A stretch of DNA of 64,000 bases from Roseivirga sp. (lineage in GTDB: Bacteria; Bacteroidota; Bacteroidia; Cytophagales; Cyclobacteriaceae). Of this stretch, positions 18,249 to 26,579 are shown piece after piece. A program made the translations under genes and the position numbers. How positions within the stretch are numbered: position 1 is the stretch's first letter; each line of letters begins with the position of its first letter. The stretch covers positions 62,001 through 126,000 of the forward strand of contig JAAWWF010000031.1 of assembly GCA_021404565.1 (NCBI GenBank), given 5' to 3'. The notes under the pieces are model-generated. The model was not told the origin of the DNA, ran no database searches, and saw nothing but the letters and a program-made list of their open reading frames with translations.

Positions 18249-19166
18249 TTATCTTACATTGAAACCGGTCTGGCCAATTTCGTAGGTATCCGAAAGGATG
18301 ATGATCTTGTAATCTCCTTTATCGAAAGTTGAACCCTTGTCGTACACGAAACTCAATTCCTGTTTGGTGTTATCAAATAGTATCTCTTGCATGGCGGTAT
18401 AGAATTGCTCTTTGCCATCTACTTTGAAGGAGCCTGAACCTCTGGCCACATCAAAAACCACATTGCCCGCAGGGTCCACAAGCTGAATCATAATCTGATG
18501 CCCGGCCACAGGGGCTACATCATTATCTGCCAGGTTAAAGGTTACCTTGATTTTTTGAGATTGACGTGCCCTGAACCCCCCTTCATTTTCTTTGCCTCGC
18601 TTATTAACATTATAAAACTTTACGTTTTCAGCCCTTAGCTTGGCTGCCAGAGAAATCTTCTGTTCAAGTTTTCGTTGTTCTTCCTCTGCCGCCCTGATGG
18701 TGGCACTTAATTCGTTTTTATCCTCTTTCAGTCCGGTGTTTTCTACCAAGAGATCTTCATTGAGTTTTCGAAGCTCCGCGATCTGTTCATCTTTGGCTAC
18801 CAGCAATTCCTGATATCCGGTAACTTTTTTATCCAGTCTTTGAATCAGTGCCTTATTTGCCCTTCTTGTTCTCTGAAGCTGGTCACGCTGATCAGTGATT
18901 GAGTCTTTCAGAGTTACCAGAGAATCTATATCTCCGCCCAACTCCGCAATTTCCAGAATTTTGGTGCTTAGCTCTGAACCAATGCTGTCGAGCTGACCAG
19001 TGAGCCTTTCTTTTGTCAGGTCATACTCGGCCTGTAGCGCCTGTCTGTCCTGATTGTCTGTATAAATTTTGTATCCTGCTCCTGCTACTATAATCACAAT
19101 GGCGATGATGAGAATGATCCTGATCTGATCTCTCTTTCCCGACTTGTTTTGTGCATTTTCACTCAT
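18249..19166 (-). CDS. Membrane-anchored coiled-coil protein of unknown function
   Basis: 305 aa. A short polar N-terminus, one membrane helix (residues about 15-35, IRIILIIAIVIIVAGAGYKIY), a long coiled coil (about 40-175, rich in heptads such as ELRKLNEDLLVENTGLKED), and a C-terminal beta-rich domain (about 190-305) with VTFNLADNDVAPVAGHQ and GDYKIIILSDTYEIGQTGFN. This layout occurs in conserved Bacteroidota proteins without a known role; the coiled coil would extend into the periplasm. It is alone on its strand, divergent from the methyltransferase gene downstream. Confidence 0.8.
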   Translation of the reverse strand: MSENAQNKSGKRDQIRIILIIAIVIIVAGAGYKIYTDNQDRQALQAEYDLTKERLTGQLDSIGSELSTKILEIAELGGDIDSLVTLKDSITDQRDQLQRTRRANKALIQRLDKKVTGYQELLVAKDEQIAELRKLNEDLLVENTGLKEDKNELSATIRAAEEEQRKLEQKISLAAKLRAENVKFYNVNKRGKENEGGFRARQSQKIKVTFNLADNDVAPVAGHQIMIQLVDPAGNVVFDVARGSGSFKVDGKEQFYTAMQEILFDNTKQELSFVYDKGSTFDKGDYKIIILSDTYEIGQTGFNVR

Positions 19167-19279
19167 CCGACTAAACCCTTAGTTTAATACCACCTATTTA
19201 ACGTCAAAAGGGGTAATTATTGGGCGAAGTACTAAAAAGTTTTTTAAATATGCCAATCTGTTTACATAGGCATTGAAGC

Positions 19280-19870
19280 ATGGATTTATTGAATGAGGAT
19301 TACTGGTCGGGAAGGTACCAGAATGGACAAATCGGATGGGATATAGGCTATGTCTCAACCCCTTTGAAGGCCTATATAGATCAGCTCGAAGATAAGTCAG
19401 TTAAAATCCTGATTCCCGGTGCGGGAAACAGCTACGAAGCTGAATATTTGCATGAGCGGGGTTTTACAGAGGTCTTTGTGATGGACCTTTCCCTGGCTCC
19501 TTTGAAAAACCTGAAGAGTCGAGTACCTGATTTTCCGGAAAAGCATTTGCTTTGTCAGGATTTCTTTGACCACGATGAACAATACGATCTCATTTTGGAG
19601 CAGACTTTTTTTTGTGCCCTGAATCCAGATCTTAGGTCGGCCTATGTATCCAAAGCAAATCAGCTGCTAAAACCAACAGGAAAGATTGCCGGGCTGTTAT
19701 TTAATATCCCATTATTTGAAGACCATCCTCCCTTTGGTGGTCATAAGAACGAATACGAAGCCCTTTTTAGTGAATTTTTTAATATTGAAATTATGGAAAC
19801 AGCCCACAATTCCATACCACCACGTGCAGGAAATGAATTGTTTATAAAACTGCTCAAGCTCAGCGTTTGA
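19280..19870 (+). CDS. TPMT-family SAM-dependent methyltransferase
   Basis: A 196-aa class I methyltransferase. The N-terminal WSGRYQNGQIGWDIGYVSTPL is the signature of the thiopurine-methyltransferase-like family, followed by the SAM loop ILIPGAGNSYEAEYL, the acidic strand VFVMDLSLAPL and LILEQTFFCALNP. Members methylate small thiols, selenium/tellurium or halides; the true substrate is not known. Its 3' end overlaps the convergent methyltransferase gene by 11 bp. Confidence 0.88.
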   Translation: MDLLNEDYWSGRYQNGQIGWDIGYVSTPLKAYIDQLEDKSVKILIPGAGNSYEAEYLHERGFTEVFVMDLSLAPLKNLKSRVPDFPEKHLLCQDFFDHDEQYDLILEQTFFCALNPDLRSAYVSKANQLLKPTGKIAGLLFNIPLFEDHPPFGGHKNEYEALFSEFFNIEIMETAHNSIPPRAGNELFIKLLKLSV

Positions 19871-20648
19871 AGCTCAACACGTAATGCTCTTTTTTTATTT
19901 CACGATCAAAAAAGAGCAAACCTCCTTCGAAGAGATCAACAGAAAGGCTGACTCCAGGATGTTTGATAAGTTCTTTCCAGGCTTTGTTCATCTCTTTTGA
20001 CCAATGAATATCGTCAATGACTACAATGCTCTGATGATGCAGTTTAGGAAGGATGCTTTCAAAGTAACGCAGTGTTGGTTCGTAGCAGTGATTGGCATCC
20101 AGGTAGGCCAGGTCTATCTGTTTTGCTTTTGCCAACGCAAGACCAAGCGTATCGTCTATATTACCTTCTATTATATGAATGTTTGAGGCGCCAAACTCGT
20201 CAAAATGGTGCTTTGCCCGCTCAGCTATGGCAGGGCTACCTTCCAGTGTGTAAATGGTTCCGTAGGGGCAGGCCTGCTGCATATATAAGGTGTTGAGTCC
20301 AAGGGAAGTGCCCAATTCCAGTATGGTGCTGAATTGCTGCTGAGTGATAATACGGTTCAAAAGCCTCGAAAAGGAGGGAGGGGTACTGGCGTGCCTGACA
20401 ATATCGGCCACCTTTCTGTTTTTGCCATTGTCAATGCGTGAACCTGCCCCAAGTTCAACGACTTGCAGTTTGTTTGAGTCAGACAACAGGGTTTTTCTCA
20501 GGTCCTCTAATTGTTCAAACCCTGCCTTATCATCAGGTTTAATTACCTCGGTATAAAAGCGATACAGAAAAGGTGAGTGGAGTGAATGTTCATTGACTTT
20601 ATAAAGCCAATATTGTATAAACTGAAAAACAGGGAACAATTGCCTCAA
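19860..20648 (-). CDS. Class I SAM-dependent O-methyltransferase-like protein
   Basis: A 262-aa protein with a Rossmann methyltransferase core in its middle: TILELGTSLGLNTLYMQQ (SAM loop), IYTLEGSPAIAERAKHHF (acidic residue after strand 2), IDLAYLDANHCYEPTLRYF and SIVVIDDIHWSKEM, the DD-H pattern of the O-methyltransferase 3 / class I group. Substrate unknown. The start ATG overlaps the apaG stop by four bases (ATGA), so it is translationally coupled to apaG. Confidence 0.85.
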   Translation of the reverse strand: MRQLFPVFQFIQYWLYKVNEHSLHSPFLYRFYTEVIKPDDKAGFEQLEDLRKTLLSDSNKLQVVELGAGSRIDNGKNRKVADIVRHASTPPSFSRLLNRIITQQQFSTILELGTSLGLNTLYMQQACPYGTIYTLEGSPAIAERAKHHFDEFGASNIHIIEGNIDDTLGLALAKAKQIDLAYLDANHCYEPTLRYFESILPKLHHQSIVVIDDIHWSKEMNKAWKELIKHPGVSLSVDLFEGGLLFFDREIKKEHYVLSFKR

Positions 20649-21046
20649 TTGAGAAGGTAAGGGACAATCATGGTGAATTCGGGGATGATCACCTCGAATT
20701 GCGAACCGTCCACTACTTTTTCCATCAGATAAGTGCCATGCATTTTACCAAGTCCGGAACGGAGGTTGCATCCTGATACATATTGGTGAATCTGTCCCGG
20801 TTCCAGAATGGGCTGTTGACCTACTACTCCTTCACCTTCCACTTCTCTGATTGTATTATTGGCATCATGAATGAACCAATGCCTGCGGTGCAGTTTTACG
20901 GTGTAGTCGCTGCGATTTTCGATAGTGATGCGATAAGTGAAGACATAGTGGAGCTGAGTCGGACTGGAATACTCCGGTTGATAGTTGGTCTCTACGCTCA
21001 CCTGAACGCCTTCTGTGATGGCCTTAACAATCATTTTATCATTCAC
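20645..21046 (-). CDS. apaG: ApaG domain protein
   Basis: A 133-aa protein with the fibronectin-III-like ApaG fold: VQVSVETNYQPEYS, YRITIENRSDYTVKLHRRHWFIHDANN, EVEGEGVVGQQPILEPG and the ending GTYLMEKVVDGSQFEVIIPEF. ApaG proteins have a nucleotide pyrophosphate-binding loop (GxGxxG-like GEGVVG here); in enterobacteria the gene is linked to ksgA/apaH, and its exact role is unclear. Here it begins a two-gene operon with an O-methyltransferase. Confidence 0.93.
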   Translation of the reverse strand: MNDKMIVKAITEGVQVSVETNYQPEYSSPTQLHYVFTYRITIENRSDYTVKLHRRHWFIHDANNTIREVEGEGVVGQQPILEPGQIHQYVSGCNLRSGLGKMHGTYLMEKVVDGSQFEVIIPEFTMIVPYLLN

Positions 21047-21106
21047 TTCTAAGATTTAAAGTTATCAATTAGTTTTAGAAATGCTAACCCAACTCTTGAA
21101 AATTCA

Positions 21107-21769
21107 ATGGACGTAAAAATTGCTGAAAGCTGGAAAAATGAACTAAAAAATGAGTTCGAAAAAGAATATTTTGAAAGGCTGACTTCATTTGTAAAGACTG
21201 AATACAAAACTCAGACGATCTATCCTCCCGGGAAGGAAATATTTCGCGCCTTTGACAAATGCGATTTCGACCAGGTAAAGGTGGTTATTCTGGGCCAGGA
21301 CCCTTATCATGGACCGGGTCAGGCAAATGGACTTTGTTTTTCAGTACGAGAGGGGGTACCCTTTCCACCATCTTTGGTCAATATCTTTAAGGAGGTTAAG
21401 GGAGATTTGGGGAGTGAGATTCCTCCACAGGGATCGCTGGACCGTTGGGCTGAGCAGGGTGTTCTTTTACTCAACGCTACACTTACTGTAAGGGCACATC
21501 AGGCGGGCTCACATCAGAAAAAGGGATGGGAGCAGTTTACCGATGCTGTGATACACCGGCTTGCGGCTCAAAGAACGGGCATTGTTTATTTGCTCTGGGG
21601 AAGCTATGCACAGAAAAAGGCTGCTTTTCTGGATACCAGCCAAAATCTTGTGTTAAAATCACCTCACCCTTCTCCACTTTCAGCACACAGAGGGTTCTTT
21701 GGCAACGGACATTTTTCTAAGGCAAACAAGTACCTGACGGATCAGGGAAAGGAGCCAATAAACTGGTGA
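21107..21769 (+). CDS. ung: Uracil-DNA glycosylase, family 1
   Basis: A 220-aa repair enzyme of normal length. The water-activating motif GQDPYHGPGQANGLCFSV contains the catalytic Asp65, and the second motif HPSPLSAHRGFFGNGHFS contains the catalytic His; VLLLNATLTVRAHQAGSH is the uracil-specificity region. It removes uracil from DNA after cytosine deamination or dUTP misincorporation, in the cytoplasm. Monocistronic, divergent from apaG. Confidence 0.97.
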   Translation: MDVKIAESWKNELKNEFEKEYFERLTSFVKTEYKTQTIYPPGKEIFRAFDKCDFDQVKVVILGQDPYHGPGQANGLCFSVREGVPFPPSLVNIFKEVKGDLGSEIPPQGSLDRWAEQGVLLLNATLTVRAHQAGSHQKKGWEQFTDAVIHRLAAQRTGIVYLLWGSYAQKKAAFLDTSQNLVLKSPHPSPLSAHRGFFGNGHFSKANKYLTDQGKEPINW

Positions 21770-21927
21770 GTCCAATTTTGAATCCCGGTAAAAGCAGTGT
21801 CTCATTTTGTGTCTTTCATGCGACTCTTGCGTTTTTTCTTCAGATTTTCGTTCTTTTTTTCAAGCTAAATCGATTGATGCGCGAAAATAGGACTGATTTT
21901 GGTCGCTATGTGTGTGCGTTTTTTCAG

Positions 21928-21960
21928 AGATATACTTAAGTTTGTGACATAAGTATATCT
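21928..21960. promoter_or_regulatory. 11-bp inverted repeat upstream of the small secreted protein gene
   Basis: AGATATACTTA (21928-21938) and TAAGTATATCT (21950-21960) are perfect inverted copies with an 11-bp spacer, 64 bp before the ATG at 22024. No T-run follows, so it is more like an operator for a dimeric regulator than a terminator. Confidence 0.45.
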
Positions 21961-22023
21961 TAGAAGAAACTACTTCAAAAAGGGATTGACTTAAAATATT
22001 ATAAAACTAAACTACACAACCGA

Positions 22024-22494
22024 ATGAGAAAATTTTATTTGCTGGCAGTCATGCTGGCATTTGCAGTGACTGTCGTTGCTCAGACTGAGGATGAGTTTGA
22101 GTTCCTTGACCGTTCTGATGAGATAGAGGAGGTAGAGGTGCCTTCTTATGAGAAGAAACATTATCTGGGAGCGGAATTCACCAAAATGTTCTTTGCCTTG
22201 AAAGAGCAGTATGTGTATATCCCGGAACAAACATCCATTAACAGAGACCCATCACCCACCACTGAAAAGCCTGCCATCTATAACTCTGTTAAGAAACTGG
22301 ACAGACACTATAAGAAGATGCTGAAGAAGGGCAAGATGTCTAAAGAAGAAGTGACAGAGAGATTATCCCGCGTGGTATCTGTTGTATATTCTATCAGGCA
22401 TGAGAACACGGCTGTTCTTGAAAAGATGCTTTGGGGAGTTAAGGATGTTGAAGAACTTGAATCGATTTTTACCAAGAAAATAGTGCTGAATTAA
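22024..22494 (+). CDS. Small secreted protein of unknown function
   Basis: A 156-aa protein with a signal peptide (RKFYLLAVMLAFAVTVVAQ, cleavage before TED), an acidic stretch (DEFEFLDRSDEIEEVEV), and a lysine-rich, probably helical C-terminal half (VKKLDRHYKKMLKKGKMSKEE ends in a repeat-free helical run). No known domain is recognised. It would be periplasmic. It stands alone, with an inverted repeat upstream and a strong terminator downstream. Confidence 0.75.
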   Translation: MRKFYLLAVMLAFAVTVVAQTEDEFEFLDRSDEIEEVEVPSYEKKHYLGAEFTKMFFALKEQYVYIPEQTSINRDPSPTTEKPAIYNSVKKLDRHYKKMLKKGKMSKEEVTERLSRVVSVVYSIRHENTAVLEKMLWGVKDVEELESIFTKKIVLN

Positions 22495-22528
22495 ACAGCA
22501 AAGAGCATTACTTACTAACTAACTATTT

Positions 22529-22559
22529 AGCCCTTTGATTAATTTCAAGGGCTTTTTTT
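22529..22559 (+). terminator. Intrinsic terminator of the small secreted protein gene
   Basis: AGCCCTT (22529-22535) and AAGGGCT (22547-22553) form a stem with an 11-nt loop, directly followed by a run of seven T. It lies 34 bp past the stop at 22494 and separates this gene from the convergent dapB. Confidence 0.85.
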
Positions 22560-22573
22560 ATGACTAAGCGTGA

Positions 22574-23290
22574 TTAGAATGATAAGAAATCATCCATGGT
22601 CAATACACCTCGTTGATTCACTATCCATTCTGCCACAAAAATGGCTCCCGAGGCAAAACCTTCCCGGCCATGGGCTGTGTGCCGGATATCTATCGAATCA
22701 ATAGGGGAGTTATAGGAAATGGCATGAGTACCGGGGGTCGGGTCGATTCGCTCAGATGATATGAGGAGTTCATTTTCCCGGGCTTTGCTGTCATTCACCC
22801 AACTGTCCTTTCTGCTAAGATTTTCTATGATGCCCTCAGCCAGGGTAATCGCTGTTCCGCTAGGAGCGTCAAGCTTTTGAGTGTGATGAATCTCGTTCAT
22901 TGAAACATCATAATCTTTCTGACCATCCATCAGACCGGCAAGAAAGCTATTTACCTTAAAGAAGATATTTACACCAATGCTGAAGTTGGAGGAGTAGAGG
23001 TAAGTGCCTTGCTTTTCTGTACAGTATGCGTCCAGCACTGCCTTTTGATCAAGCCAGCCAGTGGTACCAACCGCTACAGGAATCTGGTGGTCAATACACC
23101 ATTTTATATTATTTACTGCAGCCTGGGGCTGGCTGAAGTCAATGGCTGCATCAATGCTTGAAGTATCAAGAGTTTCCAGCTCAGCTCTATTATCAATGTT
23201 GATTCTGGCAACAATATCATGACCTTTTGATGTGGCCATTTGATCTATCATCTGGCCCATTTTGCCATAGCCAAGTAGCAATAATCTCAT
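22574..23290 (-). CDS. dapB: 4-hydroxy-tetrahydrodipicolinate reductase
   Basis: A 238-aa enzyme of the lysine/diaminopimelate pathway. N-terminal nucleotide loop LLLGYGKMGQMI, then VAVGTTGWLDQ, the SSNFSIGVNIFFKV segment and the substrate motif EIHHTQKLDAPSGTAITLAE with catalytic His and Lys, and HGREGFASGA near the end. It reduces HTPA to tetrahydrodipicolinate in the cytoplasm. It is the last gene of the hydrolase-parA-parB-DUF5683 operon, an order common in Bacteroidota. Confidence 0.96.
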   Translation of the reverse strand: MRLLLLGYGKMGQMIDQMATSKGHDIVARINIDNRAELETLDTSSIDAAIDFSQPQAAVNNIKWCIDHQIPVAVGTTGWLDQKAVLDAYCTEKQGTYLYSSNFSIGVNIFFKVNSFLAGLMDGQKDYDVSMNEIHHTQKLDAPSGTAITLAEGIIENLSRKDSWVNDSKARENELLISSERIDPTPGTHAISYNSPIDSIDIRHTAHGREGFASGAIFVAEWIVNQRGVLTMDDFLSF

Positions 23291-23366
23291 ATCCGTATTT
23301 CTGATTGGGGGGCAAATTTAGCAATGCCTTTGAGATTGTGAGGGAATTCTTCTATTGCCAGTCAGA

Positions 23367-23987
23367 TTATTTTCCGATAGGTAAAGTAAGTCCAATTCCA
23401 AGGTAGGGGGCACCGTTGTTGATAACACCTAATTTGGGTTTGAGATTCAATCCTAAATTTTCATCAACATCGAAACCTTTAAGGTGGGCATCTATAGCCG
23501 CCTCGGCAATATTGAGCGCATAGACCCCTATCGTGACCAGATAGAGCAGGTCCCGGTTTTTTCTCCAGGTATCGGCCCGTCTTCTGTAAACCCTGAGTTC
23601 ATTTTCATTAATCGCAGTACCCGCGGCCTGTTGGGCAATCAGGTCTTTAGCAAGACCTTCATAGAAAAGCCTTTGCTCATTGTTAAAGTCTATGTAGTAA
23701 ATAGACAAAGCAAAGCCACCATAGAGGATTGGTACTTTCCACCAGCTATCATTATAAATCTGCCCCCATCCGGGTATAAGGGCTGATCTTTTGGATGCTA
23801 CTTTCGGGTCGTAGAATTTGCGTGGTTTTTTGAGCTTGATTTCCTCCGGTGCCTCGTTGGCTTTCGCCAGGTTTAATGTGTCAATTTTACCAAGTTTGCC
23901 ACCTTTGGTTATTGTCTTTTCTTGTTGAGCATTGAGGCTCATTGCCGCAAGTAGCAGAAGGATTATCGAAAAGACTTTTAGTTTCAT
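23367..23987 (-). CDS. DUF5683 membrane protein
   Basis: A 206-aa protein with a signal peptide (LKVFSIILLLLAAMSLNAQ) and the DUF5683 core: SKRSALIPGWGQIYNDSWWKVPILYGG, followed by further hydrophobic segments and RRRADTWRKNRDLLYLVTIGVYALNIAEAAIDAHLKGFD (two segments). The short glycine-tryptophan hairpin before the helices is typical. Unknown function, but in Bacteroidota it is regularly located between parB and dapB, as here. Its ATG overlaps the parB stop (TAATG). Confidence 0.9.
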   Translation of the reverse strand: MKLKVFSIILLLLAAMSLNAQQEKTITKGGKLGKIDTLNLAKANEAPEEIKLKKPRKFYDPKVASKRSALIPGWGQIYNDSWWKVPILYGGFALSIYYIDFNNEQRLFYEGLAKDLIAQQAAGTAINENELRVYRRRADTWRKNRDLLYLVTIGVYALNIAEAAIDAHLKGFDVDENLGLNLKPKLGVINNGAPYLGIGLTLPIGK

Positions 23988-24895
23988 TACAGCTCTATGA
24001 TCTCAAGTATGCGGTTGAGGTCTTCGGTAGAAACAAAGGGGATTTTAATTTCTCCTCTGAACTGACCATCGGCCTTCAGGCCCACCCTTGTTCCAAAGTG
24101 TGAAGAAAGCTTGCTCTGGATTTGTTGTACTTCGTACTTCCTGTGCGTGCTTCCGTCTTGCTTCTGAGGCTTGACCTTTTCCGCTTTCGGTATCATCAAA
24201 TCGCGTACCAATTGTTCGACTTTTCTTACAGAAAGGTCTTCTTCCACCGCTTTTTTGAAAATATGAAGCTGCATGTCTACATCTTCCACATTAATAATGG
24301 CGCGGGCATGGCCCATGGAGATTTTTTTATCTCTCAGTCCGGCCTGAACGTCTGGTGGTAACTTCAGTAGTCTGAGGTAATTATTAACGGTTGTTCTGTT
24401 CTTACCTACTCTGTCTCCGAGCTGTTCTTGTTTAAGATCACATTCTGAAAGAAGCCTTTGATAGCTGAGTGCTACTTCGATAGCGTTAAGGTTTTCTCTT
24501 TGAATGTTTTCGATCAAGGCCATCTCCAGCATCTGCTGGTCATCGGCTGTACGTACATAGGCAGGAATAGCATCCAGACCCGCCATCTTTGAGGCTTGAA
24601 ACCTTCTTTCTCCAGAGATGAGTTGGTATTCGCCCTCACTCAGCCTTCTGACTGTGATGGGTTGAATAATGCCTTGCACCTTGATGGATTCGGCCAGCTC
24701 TTCAAGGGCTTGCCTGTCAAAATGGGTTCTCGGTTGAAAAGGGTTCACCTGGATCTGATCCAGTGATATTTCGTTAATTGAGCCTGAAGATACTCTTGTA
24801 CTGCCCAGTGAGGTTGCCTCATTGGTAGACGAATCTTCCAAAAGAGCCCCTAATCCTCTTCCCAGTGCGTTCTTCTTTCTTGGAGCTTTAGTCAT
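23987..24895 (-). CDS. parB: Chromosome-partitioning protein ParB
   Basis: A 302-aa ParB/Spo0J protein. After a basic start (KKNALGRGLGALL) come the CTP-binding domain with NPFQPRTHFD and the box LISGERRFQASKMAGLDAIPAY, the helix-turn-helix QEQLGDRVGKNRTTVNNYLRLL, GHARAIINVED, and a C-terminal dimer domain. It binds parS sites and spreads as a CTP-gated clamp, partnered with ParA encoded 9 bp upstream. No parS-like site was found nearby by eye. Confidence 0.96.
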   Translation of the reverse strand: MTKAPRKKNALGRGLGALLEDSSTNEATSLGSTRVSSGSINEISLDQIQVNPFQPRTHFDRQALEELAESIKVQGIIQPITVRRLSEGEYQLISGERRFQASKMAGLDAIPAYVRTADDQQMLEMALIENIQRENLNAIEVALSYQRLLSECDLKQEQLGDRVGKNRTTVNNYLRLLKLPPDVQAGLRDKKISMGHARAIINVEDVDMQLHIFKKAVEEDLSVRKVEQLVRDLMIPKAEKVKPQKQDGSTHRKYEVQQIQSKLSSHFGTRVGLKADGQFRGEIKIPFVSTEDLNRILEIIEL

Positions 24896-24904
24896 AATTG
24901 AAAA

Positions 24905-25672
24905 TTAAGATTTTGAACGATCACTCACTTCTTTGGCCAGGTTCAGGTAAGCCATGGCTCCCTTACTTTCTGCATCGTGTACAATAGCAGGTACCCCAAA
25001 GCTGGGTGATTCGCTCAATTTAACATTTCTGGGTATGATGGTGCTGAAGACCATTTGCTTAAAGTGTGTTTGCACTTCTTCGACTACCTGGTTGGAGAGC
25101 CTCAGGCGTACATCGTACATAGTAAGCAGAATGCCTTCAATTTCGAGTTCAGCATTTAAACGCTTCTGTATGATGGTAATTGTGTTCAACAGTTTGCCTA
25201 AGCCTTCCAATGCAAAATATTCACATTGTACCGGTATGATGACCGAATCGGCTGCCGTTAAGGCATTGATGGTAATAAGACCCAATGAAGGGGCGCAGTC
25301 GATCAGTACAAAGTCATACTCATCTTTAACTTCGTTGAGCACATCGCGCATTTTTTCTTCTCGCCTGTCAAGATTCACCATCTCTACTTCGGCTCCTACG
25401 AGGTTGATATGAGAGGGGACCAGGTGAAGAAAATTTACATCTGTTTCCACAAGACATTCTCTGATATTGGCCTTGCTTACCATGCACTCGTAAATGCTAT
25501 GATCTATTTCCTTTGGGTTGTGCCCCAAACCGGAGGTAGTGTTTGCCTGTGGATCGGCATCAACCACGAGTGTTTTATATTCCAACACGGCCAGACTGGC
25601 CGCCAGGTTCATGGCAGTGGTGGTTTTACCTACCCCACCTTTTTGATTCGCTATTGCTATAATTTTACCCAT
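24905..25672 (-). CDS. parA: Chromosome-partitioning ATPase ParA
   Basis: A 255-aa MinD/ParA ATPase. Deviant Walker A KGGVGKTTTAMNLA with both lysines, VVDADPQANTTSGLGH, Walker B DFVLIDCAPSLGLIT and the downstream PVQCEYFALEGLGKLLNTI are typical of chromosomal Soj/ParA rather than plasmid ParA, as there is no N-terminal DNA-binding extension. It moves ParB-parS complexes along the nucleoid. The gene starts 8 bp after the hydrolase stop. Confidence 0.97.
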   Translation of the reverse strand: MGKIIAIANQKGGVGKTTTAMNLAASLAVLEYKTLVVDADPQANTTSGLGHNPKEIDHSIYECMVSKANIRECLVETDVNFLHLVPSHINLVGAEVEMVNLDRREEKMRDVLNEVKDEYDFVLIDCAPSLGLITINALTAADSVIIPVQCEYFALEGLGKLLNTITIIQKRLNAELEIEGILLTMYDVRLRLSNQVVEEVQTHFKQMVFSTIIPRNVKLSESPSFGVPAIVHDAESKGAMAYLNLAKEVSDRSKS

Positions 25673-25680
25673 TTGTCTGA

Positions 25681-26361
25681 TTAAAATGAGATGTTCTCAC
25701 CTATTTTAGGTAGTGTTAATTTGACTGATGCCTCACTGGCCATGGCCAATGCTGCGTTGTGATCTATAGCCACATAAGGGAAGGTATCGAAGTGAACTCC
25801 GATGATCTCTTTACACCTGATCATTTTAGTTGCTCTCATGACATCTGCCACGCCCATAGTGAAGTTATCTCCTACAGGAAGTACAGCAAAAGTGAGGTCA
25901 AACTCTTCTCCGATCAACTCCATGTCTTTTGTTAGCGCTGTATCCCCGGCATAGTAAAAGGTACCTTCATCATTTTGAATAACGATACCTGCCGGATGCC
26001 CCCCATAGCTGCCATCGGGCATAGAACTGGAATGCACCGCATTGACCAGTTTGATTTTACCAAAATCAAACTGCCAGCTGCCCCCGTGATTCATGGGGTG
26101 AGCCCTTTCAAGACCCTTGGCCTGAAACCAACCTACTACCTCATAAGTGGAGATAATTGTTGCCTCTGAATGATTGTAGATAGTTTCTACATCAGCTACG
26201 TGATCCGCATGCCCGTGACTCAGAATGATATAATCAGGCCTGAGTGTCGCCACATCAATGTCTTTGGCAAGTTCATTAGGAGTGATAAAGGGATCGAAAA
26301 GCAGCTTTTTTCCTTTTGTTTCAATCATGAAACTGGCATGTCCGAAATAGGTGAATCTCAT
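25681..26361 (-). CDS. UPF0173-type metal-dependent hydrolase
   Basis: 226 aa from ATG 26361 (RFTYFGHASFMIETKGKK); the three codons upstream begin with TTG and are not needed. Metallo-beta-lactamase fold with the metal motif LSHGHADHVADVETI, a second histidine in VNAVHSSSMP, AGDTALTKDM and the final VHFDTFPYVAID. Typical UPF0173/YtkL length. Substrate unknown. It leads the operon that continues with parA. Confidence 0.9.
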   Translation of the reverse strand: MRFTYFGHASFMIETKGKKLLFDPFITPNELAKDIDVATLRPDYIILSHGHADHVADVETIYNHSEATIISTYEVVGWFQAKGLERAHPMNHGGSWQFDFGKIKLVNAVHSSSMPDGSYGGHPAGIVIQNDEGTFYYAGDTALTKDMELIGEEFDLTFAVLPVGDNFTMGVADVMRATKMIRCKEIIGVHFDTFPYVAIDHNAALAMASEASVKLTLPKIGENISF

Positions 26362-26397
26362 TTTGATCAAGGAATTTTGCTATAAATCAAGAGCCTA

Positions 26398-26405
26398 CAA
26401 AGATA
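26398..26405 (-). promoter_or_regulatory. Putative -7 box of the hydrolase-parAB-dapB operon
   Basis: TATCTTTG on the minus strand (26405-26398) matches TAnnTTTG fully and lies 37 bp before the hydrolase start. No clear TTTG or TTG element is present 17-23 bp upstream, so the assignment is tentative. Confidence 0.38.
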
Positions 26406-26530
26406 GAAGTTTAATCGAAAGATTGACGAAAATCAGAACGAAGTCATGCACGATTTTACAGGTCCTGGCCAGTCCTATTCACAGGCGCTTTTGCACCCAT
26501 TTTCCAGGGAATTATGCAGGCATTGGACAA

Positions 26531-26566
26531 AAAAAAGAGGTGAGTTAAAAGCCCACCTCTTTTTTT
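26531..26566 (-). terminator. Intrinsic terminator of yidC
   Basis: AAAAAAGAGGTG (26531-26542) pairs perfectly with CACCTCTTTTTT (26554-26565). In minus-strand reading it begins 14 bp after the yidC stop and ends in a long T-run; being symmetric, it could also stop plus-strand transcripts. Confidence 0.85.
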
Positions 26567-26579
26567 GAGATTGAAGGTT

